A stretch of 64,000 nucleotides of DNA from Nocardioides gilvus (GTDB taxonomy: Bacteria > Actinomycetota > Actinomycetes > Propionibacteriales > Nocardioidaceae): positions 434,001 to 498,000 of the forward strand of contig NZ_QHKY01000002.1 of assembly GCF_003194605.1 (NCBI RefSeq), written 5' to 3'. The translations under genes were made by a program, and so were the position numbers. Shown here piece after piece: positions 16,141-24,237 of the stretch (position 1 is the first letter of the stretch; every line of letters begins with the position of its first letter). A model generated the notes under the pieces. That model had not been told where the DNA came from and did no database searches. It worked only from the letters and a program-made list of their open reading frames with translations.

Positions 16141-18498
16141 TCAGTCGACCCTTCTCGGCACGCGGAGGAACAACCCCGCCAGGATCAGGCACGCGACGAG
16201 ACCTCCCAGACCGGGCGCGAGCCACACTCGCCCAAAGCTTGCGTTCCCCGCGAGGGACGACAGGTAGGCACTCAGGAAGCCCAGGGCGACGCTGAGGGTG
16301 ACACACAACAGAGCCGCGCCCACGTTGGACATGACCAGTCGGGCCCGACGCGCCTGAGAGGGGCTCAGCTCGGCCAGGACGCGAAGCGTCTCGCGCTCGC
16401 CCGCGATGGTCCCCAACCCGCCCAGGAGGAGGACGAGCCCACAGAGTCCCGTCCCCAGCAGCGCGACCAACACGCCTATCGCGCGTTGCCGGGCATACCC
16501 CTCATCTCCCGTCGCCTCCGAGACCTGGGCTGCCGGCGCGAGCTGCGCGACCCTCGCCCGCATGTGAGCACGGTCTGCCTCGGAGAGTTGGCGGAACTTC
16601 GTCAGGGCGACCAACTGATTCCCGGACGCGACGAGGCCGTACTCCTTGGCCAACTCGCTGTCCTCGGGAATGACGAGTCCCGGCATGTTGCCGCCCAGAG
16701 AGGCGTCCGCCGAAGCCCGGACGCGACCGGTCCGCGAAACGTCGTCCGTCTGGGCCTTGAACACGAGCAGCCCAACCGTCGACCCTTCGACAAGTCCACC
16801 GTCCGCCGAGGGCGCAGCGGCATGGTCATCGAGGGCAACGATGTTGATGGGACTTCTTGACCCCTGGGGGTAGCAGGTCTCGGGCAACTCGTTGGGGTTC
16901 GCGCCAGCGCCTGCTTGGTCCAGGCAGTCGACGAGACCTGAGCTGCTCACCCGGACGCCGTGTCGCGTCTCATCAGCGAGCTTGAGTTGTCGTGCGCCTG
17001 CGCCGCCCAGCGACGCGTACTCCCGGACCAGGGCATCTGCGGTCGCAGTGGGCACGTCCAGGATGAGCATCGAGCCGGAGGGTTGCAGGGCCCCGCTCTC
17101 CCCCTGGAACACCAGGGTGTCGTGGTTTGCCCTGGCTACGTGCGAGGCAGAGAGCACCGCGACGACGCCGGCGACTGCACAGGACCACTGAAGGCCACGG
17201 CCCAGGTGCGCCCCCAACCGGCGGAAGTCGAGGGGGAGAGTGCGGCGCACCAGCGCGAAGATGAGCGACGGCAGGGACGCAGCGAGGAGGACCGCCCCCA
17301 ACGGGGCCAGACGGCTGCCTTCGTCGATGTCGGGGCCCAGACGGCTCACCCCGGCGAGGACCAGAAGGAGGAGTCCCGGAACAACGCCGAGCCCCCAGAC
17401 GCGACCCGTGCTCCAAGCACGGGTGGGACGCTTGGACCGTAGCCAGCGACCCCCTGATCGGAGCGCCTGCCAGGACGCGCCGGTCGCCGCAGTCAGACCC
17501 ACGACCACGACGATGTGCGCCCACGGCACCTCGACGCCCATCCAGTACTGCCCGAAGAGGCCGGACAGGGGTTCACGGACGAGGCGCATGACCGCGAGTG
17601 CCATGCCGGCACCGATCAGTTCTGCGACGACGAGGGTGACGGTGGCGATCCGCACGGCGTAGCCCCAGGCCCGACGCTGGCTCACACCCGCGCCCACCAA
17701 GGCTGCCACGTCGAATCGAACGGTCCCCCACATGGTCGCGGCCAGTCCCGTGAGCATGAGGGTCAGAAGGAACCCGAGCCCGAGCGGAAGATGGCGAAGT
17801 CGCCCCAGTCCCGCTGGAAGTTGCGTGCGAGCGTCATCGGCGAGGTTCGCCACGGTGCGGAAGGTCGCGGTGTAGGCGTCCAGCGACTGACGTAGATCTG
17901 CCACCTCGTAGGGATCACGGTCACTGAGCCAGACGCTCGCTTCCGCGGGCCGCAGCGCCGGGTCAGAGAGGACGACTGAGAGCTCTCCGACATTGCCGGA
18001 GTTGACAGTGATGCCGGTGATGACGACCTCATCTCGCGTGAGGTCTGGCTCCCGCAACGCGACTCGGTCTCCGATGTCCACATCGAGTGCTTCGGCGGCG
18101 GCGCGCGAAACCGTCACGCTGAGGGGGGCGGTCGCGCGCTCTCCACGCAGGAGGTTGCCGAGGGGCAGACCGGGCTCCCGCGTCGCGCGGATCGTCACCG
18201 GCACTTCGCGGTCCGGTGCGAGCAGGGACCCGCTCGAGTCCTTGACCGGGGAGAAACCGGTCAGGTCACCCAGCGTGGACGCGGTCGCTGGATCTCCCGT
18301 CTGGATCGCGAATCGACGACCGGCCTGATCACCCTCCACGGAAGTGAAGATGGCGTGCTCGGCAGTCAGGGTGAGTGCGGCGGACGCGGCGACCGCCCCA
18401 CCCAGGAGGACGCCGAGAAGCGCCCAGATCAGGATGTGGGACCTGCGGTGGATCACCCACCGCCGGACCACCGGCACGGATGTCGGTTCAGACGTCAT
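16141..18498 (-). CDS. Large FtsX-like ABC transporter permease of the peptide operon
   Basis: A 785-aa membrane protein. One N-terminal helix (about residues 20-42) is followed by a ~200-residue extracytoplasmic domain, a cluster of helices starting near FLLTLMLTGLAATMW, a second large extracytoplasmic domain, and final helices near the C-terminus: the MacB/FtsX/BceB-like plan with two periplasmic-type domains. Start ATG 18498 overlaps the ATPase gene by 11 bp, so both subunits are made in step. With the upstream small secreted protein it forms a three-gene unit like bacteriocin export/immunity or lipoprotein/peptide extrusion systems. Cargo unproven. Confidence 0.85.
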   Translation of the reverse strand: MTSEPTSVPVVRRWVIHRRSHILIWALLGVLLGGAVAASAALTLTAEHAIFTSVEGDQAGRRFAIQTGDPATASTLGDLTGFSPVKDSSGSLLAPDREVPVTIRATREPGLPLGNLLRGERATAPLSVTVSRAAAEALDVDIGDRVALREPDLTRDEVVITGITVNSGNVGELSVVLSDPALRPAEASVWLSDRDPYEVADLRQSLDAYTATFRTVANLADDARTQLPAGLGRLRHLPLGLGFLLTLMLTGLAATMWGTVRFDVAALVGAGVSQRRAWGYAVRIATVTLVVAELIGAGMALAVMRLVREPLSGLFGQYWMGVEVPWAHIVVVVGLTAATGASWQALRSGGRWLRSKRPTRAWSTGRVWGLGVVPGLLLLVLAGVSRLGPDIDEGSRLAPLGAVLLAASLPSLIFALVRRTLPLDFRRLGAHLGRGLQWSCAVAGVVAVLSASHVARANHDTLVFQGESGALQPSGSMLILDVPTATADALVREYASLGGAGARQLKLADETRHGVRVSSSGLVDCLDQAGAGANPNELPETCYPQGSRSPINIVALDDHAAAPSADGGLVEGSTVGLLVFKAQTDDVSRTGRVRASADASLGGNMPGLVIPEDSELAKEYGLVASGNQLVALTKFRQLSEADRAHMRARVAQLAPAAQVSEATGDEGYARQRAIGVLVALLGTGLCGLVLLLGGLGTIAGERETLRVLAELSPSQARRARLVMSNVGAALLCVTLSVALGFLSAYLSSLAGNASFGRVWLAPGLGGLVACLILAGLFLRVPRRVD

Positions 18499-19135
18499 GC
18501 AAACACACCTGGCCGTTGGTGAGTCGGTAGACCACCGGCAGCGTCTGTGCCACCAGAGGGTCGTGGGTCGCGACGACGACCTGCACGTCGCCGCCGACGC
18601 TGAGATCCTTGAGGCAGTCGGCGACCAGCCTTGAGGACTGCTCGTCCAAGGCACCGGTGGGCTCGTCCGCCAAAAGCACACGGACCTCGCAGACAAGCGC
18701 CCGGGCAATCGCCACGCGCTGCTGCTCACCACCGGAGAGGGTGCCCGGCCGGCGATTCAGGCCAATGCCTGTCAGGCCTACCCGTGCCAGCGCGCCACGC
18801 ACCCCCTCGGCCGATGCCGAGATCCCCCGCAACTCAGCCGCCAACCGAATGTTCTCACCGACCGAGAGGAACGGAATGAGTCGGTAGTCCTGATGGATCA
18901 TGGCGACGCGCGTGTCGCCCGTGGTGCTCCACGTGGGGCGTTTCACGGGGGAGCCATCGATCGTGATGGTGCCGCCGTCTGGAGACTGAAGACCCGCAAT
19001 GAGGCGAAGAAGGGTGCTCTTGCCAGATCCGCTGGGACCCATGATCGCGCTTGCGGAGGATGCGAACGAGACAGAAGCGCCATGCAGCGGCTTGGTGTCC
19101 GGGTAGGCGATCGAAACATTGTCGAGCGATATCAA
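18488..19135 (-). CDS. ABC transporter ATP-binding protein (MacB/LolD type)
   Basis: A 215-aa nucleotide-binding subunit. Walker A is GPSGSGKS, the Q-loop lies in MIHQDYRL, the ABC signature is LSGGEQQR, Walker B LLADEPTGALD, and the switch histidine is in VVATHD. The ...EPTGALD form is typical of the MacB/LolD/BceA class that drives FtsX-like permeases. I choose TTG 19135 because GGAG lies 5 bases before it; GTG 19141 is in frame but too close to that site. Downstream it overlaps the permease; upstream a hairpin separates it from the secreted-protein gene. Confidence 0.92.
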   Translation of the reverse strand: MISLDNVSIAYPDTKPLHGASVSFASSASAIMGPSGSGKSTLLRLIAGLQSPDGGTITIDGSPVKRPTWSTTGDTRVAMIHQDYRLIPFLSVGENIRLAAELRGISASAEGVRGALARVGLTGIGLNRRPGTLSGGEQQRVAIARALVCEVRVLLADEPTGALDEQSSRLVADCLKDLSVGGDVQVVVATHDPLVAQTLPVVYRLTNGQVCLHDV

Positions 19136-19152
19136 TTCCACTCCATCGTGAG

Positions 19153-19185
19153 GGCGGTCACCTCGACTCAGCCAAGGTGACCGCC
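19153..19185 (-). terminator. Hairpin between secreted-protein gene and ABC genes
   Basis: GGCGGTCACCT and AGGTGACCGCC form a perfect 11-bp stem with an 11-base loop just after the stop codon of the small secreted protein. It may end a fraction of transcripts, so that the peptide mRNA is more abundant than the transporter mRNA. Confidence 0.65.
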
Positions 19186-19206
19186 ATCGGGCTTCAATCA
19201 GACGTT

Positions 19207-19563
19207 TCAGCGCTGCTTGATTTCCTCGCGCGTATTCGTGCAGGAGAAGGTACACCTGTAGAAGTCGCTGGTGTAGGAGACATTCACCCGGGTAAACCAC
19301 TGCGTGTTCATGTCGGGTTCGCTGGCAATGTCCAGGATGCCCTTCGCTCGGGAGTCCGACTGCAGTGACGAGCACCAGGCGCGGACAGGGTAGGAGTTGG
19401 GGCCCCAAATTTCACGCTCGACACGTTTCGAGTCACAACTACCACCCACTGCCGTGGCGTACTGAGCATTCACGACACTGAAGGGGGCCAAGGACGTGAG
19501 GAAAGCCAACAACAGAGCTGCGGCTTTGGTACGGATAACCTGCGTCAAGTTCCCTTTCGACAA
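19207..19563 (-). CDS. Small secreted four-cysteine protein (peptide/bacteriocin-like candidate)
   Basis: A 118-aa protein I cannot assign to a family. A Sec signal peptide (RTK, then AAALLLAFLTSL, cleavage near VNA-QY34) leaves a mature chain of ~85 residues with Cys43, Cys64, Cys104 and Cys108, enough for two disulfides. The C-terminal half is rich in aromatic, Thr and Asp residues (DMNTQWF, SYTSDFYRC). It starts with TTG 19563 or, with a better AAAGGGAAC site, TTG 19548. It is first in line before an ABC ATPase and FtsX-like permease. The DNA is poorer in G+C than its neighbours, hinting at transfer. Function is inferred only from context. Confidence 0.7.
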   Translation of the reverse strand: MSKGNLTQVIRTKAAALLLAFLTSLAPFSVVNAQYATAVGGSCDSKRVEREIWGPNSYPVRAWCSSLQSDSRAKGILDIASEPDMNTQWFTRVNVSYTSDFYRCTFSCTNTREEIKQR

Positions 19564-19918
19564 ACTCCGCGGATTTCGCGGCGGGCAGAACGTAGCAGGT
19601 GCACAGCTGGCGTATTAGTCCCATCCAAACGAGGATAAACTTTCATCAAATTTGGTGAAACATGCGCCGTTATCTATTGCTGCATCGTGCAATTCTCAAC
19701 AAATTCCTGTTGCTCAGTCAGGTCGTGGCAGAAGAGCGTCTGCGTGGTCGGGTTGCAGCCCTTTGAGGTCACGGGAATGCCAGTGATTCCACGAGGTCGT
19801 CTGCCGTTCCCGGCCTTGGAAGCGGTGTTCCCTGGAATGACTCAGGCACATACGGTGACAGATCGGCTCGCCGGCACCTTGGCACCGCGGCTCGAACCGG
19901 TCCGTGAAATCGGACGCG
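19564..19918. other. AT-richer intergenic region without convincing gene
   Basis: These 355 bases hold no reading frame I can support: the frames on either strand lack family features and start signals. The left half is unusual for this genome; bases 19621-19680 count to 40% G+C. It contains the palindrome at 19641-19660 and presumably the promoter of the secreted-protein gene. It could be decayed transferred DNA. Confidence 0.6.
19641..19660. promoter_or_regulatory. 20-bp palindromic operator candidate
   Basis: TTTCATCAAA followed by TTTGGTGAAA is a 20-bp palindrome with 9 of 10 pairs matching, about 80 bp upstream of the secreted-protein start. It is the obvious place for a repressor or activator of the peptide/ABC unit; no regulator gene is adjacent. 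Confidence 0.5.
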
Positions 19919-20332
19919 TCAGCCCGACGCACCGTTGCTGAGGCAGACCACGTTGCCGAAGTCGTTGTAGGAGCGCAGCCTGGAGGACTCCTTCTTGGAG
20001 AGCTCGGTGTTCAGCGAGACGACGTCGTCCTGCGACGCGTCGTCCGGCAGGTCCCCGATCATCTCGATCCAGATCGCCATGCCCTTCTTCGCCTCGCCCG
20101 ACATCTCTTCCGGAGGCTCGAGGTCGTCCAGCGTGGCGGCGAACTCCTTCATCCGTGAGACCACCTCGGTGTCGGAGGCACCCGGATCTCTGGAGGACTG
20201 CTCGTAGAAGTCGCGGTAGGCAGCGCAGAACTTGTCCTGCGCAGAGGGCTCGGGCTCCTCCTCATCGGCTCCGCACCCGACGAGGGCGACGCCAACGATC
20301 AGCAGCGTCGCCGCGAGTCGGACAATCTTCAT
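19919..20332 (-). CDS. Hypothetical lipoprotein
   Basis: A 137-aa protein with a lipoprotein signal: basic start MKIVRLAA, hydrophobic core, lipobox LVGC, then an acidic linker (ADEEEPEPS). The mature domain is helical and acidic with two further cysteines (KFCAAYRDFY and NVVCLSNG) that may pair. Similar short Asp/Glu-rich lipoproteins are common in Nocardioides and have no known role. ATG 20332 is preferred because the extra residues from the upstream GTG would block the signal peptide; no strong Shine-Dalgarno is seen. Confidence 0.7.
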   Translation of the reverse strand: MKIVRLAATLLIVGVALVGCGADEEEPEPSAQDKFCAAYRDFYEQSSRDPGASDTEVVSRMKEFAATLDDLEPPEEMSGEAKKGMAIWIEMIGDLPDDASQDDVVSLNTELSKKESSRLRSYNDFGNVVCLSNGASG

Positions 20333-20348
20333 GGGCTCAGGGTGCCGC

Positions 20349-20383
20349 ATCACACGCCGAGGCTGCTAAACGGGGTGTGTGAT
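20349..20383 (-). terminator. Hairpin downstream of aat
   Basis: ATCACAC and GTGTGAT pair, with further GC pairs inside, in the 66-bp gap between aat and the lipoprotein gene. Confidence 0.4.
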
Positions 20384-20398
20384 TGTGGACACATTTCC

Positions 20399-21115
20399 TC
20401 ATCCCGTGCGTCGCTCGCCAGCCACGGTGTCGTCGAACGCCGCCGGCAGGGGCAGCTCCGCGGCGTCGGCGAGCATCTCCGCGTAGTCGCCGCGGGAGAC
20501 CTCCACGACCCCCAGGCTGGCGAGGTGGTCGGTGCTCCACTGGACGTCGAGCACCCGGCGATCGGCGTACTCATCCCTCATCATCTCGACCAACCCCCAC
20601 AGCGCGACCTTGGAGGCGTCGGTGGCTCGATGGAACATCGACTCACCGGCGAAGAGGCCACCGACCGCGATGCCGTAGAGGCCTCCGACGAGCTCGCCGT
20701 CACGCCACGCCTCCACCGAGTGCGCCCACCCCATCCGGTGCAGGGCTGTGTAGGCGGTGACGATGTCGGAGTCGATCCACGCATGCGGTCGTGAGGGGTC
20801 CCCGCAGGCCGCGATCACCTCGTCGAACGCCGTGTCGACCCGGATCTCCATGGTCCGCGCCGAGCGACGCAACGAGCGCGACACCTTCAACTCGTCGAGC
20901 GGCAGCACGCCGCGGCGTACGGGAAGGAACCACATCGGTTGGTCCCCTTCCTCGCCACTGGGCATCGGGAAGAGCCCGCAGCGGTAGGCAGCGAGCAAGG
21001 TCCCCGGCTCGAGGTCGGCGCCAATGGCCACCAGGTCGTCGGTGGGGTCGAGACGCGAGAGGTCACGAGCCACCTCGGCGAGCCCCCACAGGGACGGCGG
21101 CGGTTCGATGGGCAC
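20399..21115 (-). CDS. aat: Leucyl/phenylalanyl-tRNA--protein transferase
   Basis: A 238-aa cytosolic enzyme that attaches Leu or Phe from tRNA to proteins with N-terminal Arg or Lys, marking them for ClpS/ClpAP in the N-end rule pathway. Hallmarks are GLFPMP, MWFLPVRRGVLPL, HAWIDSDIV, GWAHSVEAW, VGGLYGIAVGGLFAGESMF and the C-terminal DVQ segment. Length fits the family. The start is GTG 21115 (VPIEPPPSLWG), preceded by CGGGACC; the longer upstream frame is not supported. Confidence 0.95.
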   Translation of the reverse strand: MPIEPPPSLWGLAEVARDLSRLDPTDDLVAIGADLEPGTLLAAYRCGLFPMPSGEEGDQPMWFLPVRRGVLPLDELKVSRSLRRSARTMEIRVDTAFDEVIAACGDPSRPHAWIDSDIVTAYTALHRMGWAHSVEAWRDGELVGGLYGIAVGGLFAGESMFHRATDASKVALWGLVEMMRDEYADRRVLDVQWSTDHLASLGVVEVSRGDYAEMLADAAELPLPAAFDDTVAGERRTG

Positions 21116-21169
21116 GGTCCCGAGACTAGCGCCGCGGACGACTTCGCCTCGCCCCCTACTCTTTGGGAC

Positions 21170-21868
21170 ATGGGCATATCGAAGAAGATCAGCGGTCAGG
21201 TGGCCGGACGGCTCGCGCCGAAGGTCGCGTACGCCGCACCCGGCGTCACCTCCCGCGCCGTGCTCGAGGCCCTCGACCGGGCCATCGACGGCACCGGCCC
21301 GCTGAAGCCCGCGGCCACTGCCGCCGACAAGGAGCTCGAGCAGCACGGCGGCGACGTCGAACAGGCCATCAAGGGGATCATCGAGAACAACGTGCGGCTC
21401 TCGGGCCTCCAGGGCTTCGTGACCAACATCGGCGGCCTGACCACCCTCGCGGTCGCGATGCCCGCCAACATCATCGGCCTGGCGATGCTGCAGTGCCGGA
21501 TGATCGCCGGCATCGCCCACCTGCGCGGTCACTCCCTGGTTGACCCGCGGGTGCGCGATGCGATCCTCGCCGCCATGCTCGGCAACGAGGGCGTCAGCCA
21601 CCTCGTCGCCCAGAGGAAACTGCCAGGCGCTCCGTACGAGCTGGCCACCGCCGACAGGCACGACCCGGCCCTGCGGCAACTGTTGGCCACCGAGGTCGGT
21701 TCGTTCCTGATCGCCAAGGTCGCCGGCAAGCGACTGGTCACCGCGGCCGGTCGCCGGATCCCCGTGGTGGGTGGCGTGGTCGGCGCAGGCGCCGACGGCT
21801 TCTCGTCGTGGCAGGCGGGTCGTTACGCGGGCAAGGAGTTCTCACCCTCGGCACGCCGACGCCGGTAG
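21170..21868 (+). CDS. EcsC family protein
   Basis: A 232-aa protein of the EcsC family, first seen next to the EcsAB transporter of Bacillus. Family features are LQGFVTNIGGLTTLAVAMPANIIGLAMLQCRMIAGIA (a hydrophobic pair of helices, positions about 80-125) and a Gly-rich segment VVGGVVGAGADG near the C-terminus, both likely membrane-associated. The role is unknown. ATG 21170 comes 7 bases after TACTCT, suggesting a leaderless mRNA. Its last 46 bp overlap the convergent sulfotransferase-like gene. Confidence 0.85.
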   Translation: MGISKKISGQVAGRLAPKVAYAAPGVTSRAVLEALDRAIDGTGPLKPAATAADKELEQHGGDVEQAIKGIIENNVRLSGLQGFVTNIGGLTTLAVAMPANIIGLAMLQCRMIAGIAHLRGHSLVDPRVRDAILAAMLGNEGVSHLVAQRKLPGAPYELATADRHDPALRQLLATEVGSFLIAKVAGKRLVTAAGRRIPVVGGVVGAGADGFSSWQAGRYAGKEFSPSARRRR

Positions 21869-23055
21869 CGGCGCAGGGCCGCTGCTCCCGCCCTCGAACC
21901 GAGGAGACGTCTGCCCACCGGCGTACGCAACAGGTCATCGACCTTCGGGCGTCCACCGCGTGACGCCTCGAGCTGCGCCTTGAGGTCCTGCTCCACGTCG
22001 CGCAGCCGCGCCGTTTCGTTGAGCAGCGCCTCGATCACGTCGAGGGCGACGCGGTTGAGGGCCTTCGCGCCGGGGCGGTCGGGGTCGACCCAGTCGCCAC
22101 CTCCCGGGTGTCCCCGCAGGTCGTCCAGATCACCCACGAGGTCGTAGCCGCGGCTGCCGAGCTCCTCCACCCATCCCGCGGAGATCTTCATGGCTCGCTG
22201 CTCCCACTCCGGCGGCAGGCTGATCCGCGGCGAGTCGCTGCGATGGGAGAGCGTCTTGTGCACGAGCAGTTCACGCACCAGGGCGCCGTAGTGCCCCGGC
22301 AGCTGGCCGCGTACCTTCCGGTTGATCTTCCGCACCAGGGTGGTCTCTGCCACCCCCATCGAGGGGTTGGCGCGGGCGGCGGCGAGGTCCAGTCCCCAGA
22401 GTCCGTCGAGGCCGAACACCCGACTGAACCGACTCCAGAGCTCGTCCCGGGGGGCACCCCGGGGTGGCACGGTGATCAGGTGGATCTGCTCCGGCGGCAG
22501 GCCGGCACCCCAGCGTTCGATGATGTCGGGGAGATCCTGGACCCGCCAGAACCAGGAGGCGACCCGCGAACCGCGCTCGGGGTCCTGGATCCGTTCGAGG
22601 AAGTTGGCGAAGCTCACGGACGAGTTGTGCTTGACGTTCTCCTGCCACTCGGCCGGGATCTGCCGCACCAGGTCGCGGGCCGAGATGATCAGGTGCACCT
22701 CCATGTCCCCGAGGGACTCGAGGGCGCGTCGCACCTGGGCGGGTTTGGCCGCAGCCAGGACCTCGTGACTGATGATCGAGGTGCCGCGCGCGTTGCGGAC
22801 CTCGGCGGCGAGCTCGTCCCAGGCGCCCGCTGACTCCTCGCCCAGACCGGCCCAGTGCAGTCCCATCAGGTCGATCGCGGCCCGGAAGTGGGAGTCGAAC
22901 CGCTCGCCCGGGTAGTGCAACCCCTGGGTGGCGAGGACCGCGCGGTTGCGGAAGAGCACGTCCTGGAGATGGCTGGTGCCGGTCTTGGGGGTACCGACGT
23001 GCAACAGCAACTTGCGACGGCGTGTTGGGGTGGGACCCACGACACCCTCCTCCAT
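21823..23055 (-). CDS. Sulfotransferase-like P-loop protein 1
   Basis: A 410-aa protein. The N-terminal LLLHVGTPKTGTS is the 5'-phosphosulfate-binding loop of PAPS-dependent sulfotransferases, and VHLIISARDL matches the 3'-phosphate-binding strand region. The basic C-terminus (RRYRRRRAEG) is unusual. The acceptor is unknown; actinobacterial members may modify surface lipids or glycans. A paralogue lies 54 bp upstream on the same strand, so they form a pair. The 3' end overlaps ecsC by 46 bp on the other strand. Confidence 0.8.
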   Translation of the reverse strand: MEEGVVGPTPTRRRKLLLHVGTPKTGTSHLQDVLFRNRAVLATQGLHYPGERFDSHFRAAIDLMGLHWAGLGEESAGAWDELAAEVRNARGTSIISHEVLAAAKPAQVRRALESLGDMEVHLIISARDLVRQIPAEWQENVKHNSSVSFANFLERIQDPERGSRVASWFWRVQDLPDIIERWGAGLPPEQIHLITVPPRGAPRDELWSRFSRVFGLDGLWGLDLAAARANPSMGVAETTLVRKINRKVRGQLPGHYGALVRELLVHKTLSHRSDSPRISLPPEWEQRAMKISAGWVEELGSRGYDLVGDLDDLRGHPGGGDWVDPDRPGAKALNRVALDVIEALLNETARLRDVEQDLKAQLEASRGGRPKVDDLLRTPVGRRLLGSRAGAAALRRYRRRRAEGENSLPA

Positions 23056-23109
23056 GCTCGATCACTCACCAGGCTGGAACTCAGGGTACGTGCCCTGCCC
23101 AGCCTCGCC

Positions 23110-24183
23110 TCAGCGGCCGCGCAGTCTGCGGGCCCGGGTCAACAGGACCTGGCCGAGGGTGTCGGAGCGGTGGGCGGCCTCCCGTGTCATCGCCGCCAGC
23201 GCATCGGTAGCCGCGTCGAGCTGCTGGCGCGTACGGGTGCGGTCGGGGTCCTGCCACTCGACGTCTTCGGCAGGACGGCGGGGGCGCAGGTCGTCGACGT
23301 CGCCGACCACGTCGACACCACTGCCCTCGAGCCAGTCGATCCACAACTGGGCGGTGTCCTGGACGCTCTCGTAGCGATCGGGCGGCAGGGTCACCGGCAG
23401 GGTCTCGCGGTTGACCAGCTCACCCTCCGCCAGCATGGTGCGGATCAGGTTGTCGTAGGTCGCGCCGCGGTGCATCCCCAGCCCCAGACGGCGGTTGAGC
23501 TGACGCAACAGCTGGGTCTCCGCGATGCCCAGTGAACGGTGGGTCAGCTCACTGTCCAGGGGCGCCCAGGTGGGCTCGACGTTGATGGCGCGGGCGAACC
23601 GTTGCCACAACTCCGTACGGCTGCGTTCGTGCGGGACCGTGACGACGTGCACCCGCTCGGGCGGCAGGTTCGAGCTCCAGGTGTTCAGCACACTCGGCAG
23701 GTCGAGCGCCCGGTGGAACCACGTCTCACCCTCGTCGAGCCGGGCCAGGAACGAGGCGAAGGTCCAGCGGCGACCCTGCTTGACGCTCTCCTGCCACACG
23801 GCCGGCAGCTGACGCCCCAGGTCACGGGCGGTGTACACGATGTGGATCTCGCAGTCGGCGAGGTCCTTCATCACCTGGGCGACCTGGTCGGGACGCGCCG
23901 GGCCGAGGACCTCGTGGCTGATCACCACGCTGGACGACGCCCGCACCGCTTTAGCGACCATGGCCGGCCAACAACCCTCCGCGTGCCCGGCCGGGCCGCC
24001 CCAGTCCTGGTCCAGCAGGTCGAGCGCCGCGCGGAAGTGGAAGGTTCCGATCTCGGTGCCACGCTTCGTCGGGACGGTGACACCGTGGCGGGCGAGGTTG
24101 GCGGCGTTGAGCGCGAGCCGGTCCCGGATGTAGGCGGACCCGGTCTTCGGGGCACCCACGTGAAGGTAGACGACCGGGCTCAT
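23110..24183 (-). CDS. Sulfotransferase-like P-loop protein 2
   Basis: A 357-aa paralogue of the downstream gene, with VVYLHVGAPKTGSAYI as phosphosulfate loop and IHIVYTARDLGRQLP as the second nucleotide-contacting strand. Conserved collinear segments (RTELWQRFARAINVEP, LGIAETQLLRQLNRRLG, WIDWLEGSGVDVVGDVDDL) show both arose by duplication. No transmembrane helix. Start ATG 24183. Substrate unknown; the pair might act on two related acceptors or form a heterodimer. Confidence 0.8.
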   Translation of the reverse strand: MSPVVYLHVGAPKTGSAYIRDRLALNAANLARHGVTVPTKRGTEIGTFHFRAALDLLDQDWGGPAGHAEGCWPAMVAKAVRASSSVVISHEVLGPARPDQVAQVMKDLADCEIHIVYTARDLGRQLPAVWQESVKQGRRWTFASFLARLDEGETWFHRALDLPSVLNTWSSNLPPERVHVVTVPHERSRTELWQRFARAINVEPTWAPLDSELTHRSLGIAETQLLRQLNRRLGLGMHRGATYDNLIRTMLAEGELVNRETLPVTLPPDRYESVQDTAQLWIDWLEGSGVDVVGDVDDLRPRRPAEDVEWQDPDRTRTRQQLDAATDALAAMTREAAHRSDTLGQVLLTRARRLRGR

Positions 24184-24237
24184 GCGGCAGATTGTGCCAT
24201 CACGCCCCGCCCGCCGGAGCGCGACGAGACCGGAGTC

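Noticed and set aside
19207..19563. Assignment of the secreted protein to the lactococcin 972 family
   Set aside because: The genomic layout is similar, but the four-cysteine chain does not show the sequence pattern I associate with that family.
19687..19941. 84-codon plus-strand frame in the AT-richer gap
   Set aside because: No ribosome site, no family feature, and it runs into the lipoprotein gene on the other strand. A decayed gene remains possible.
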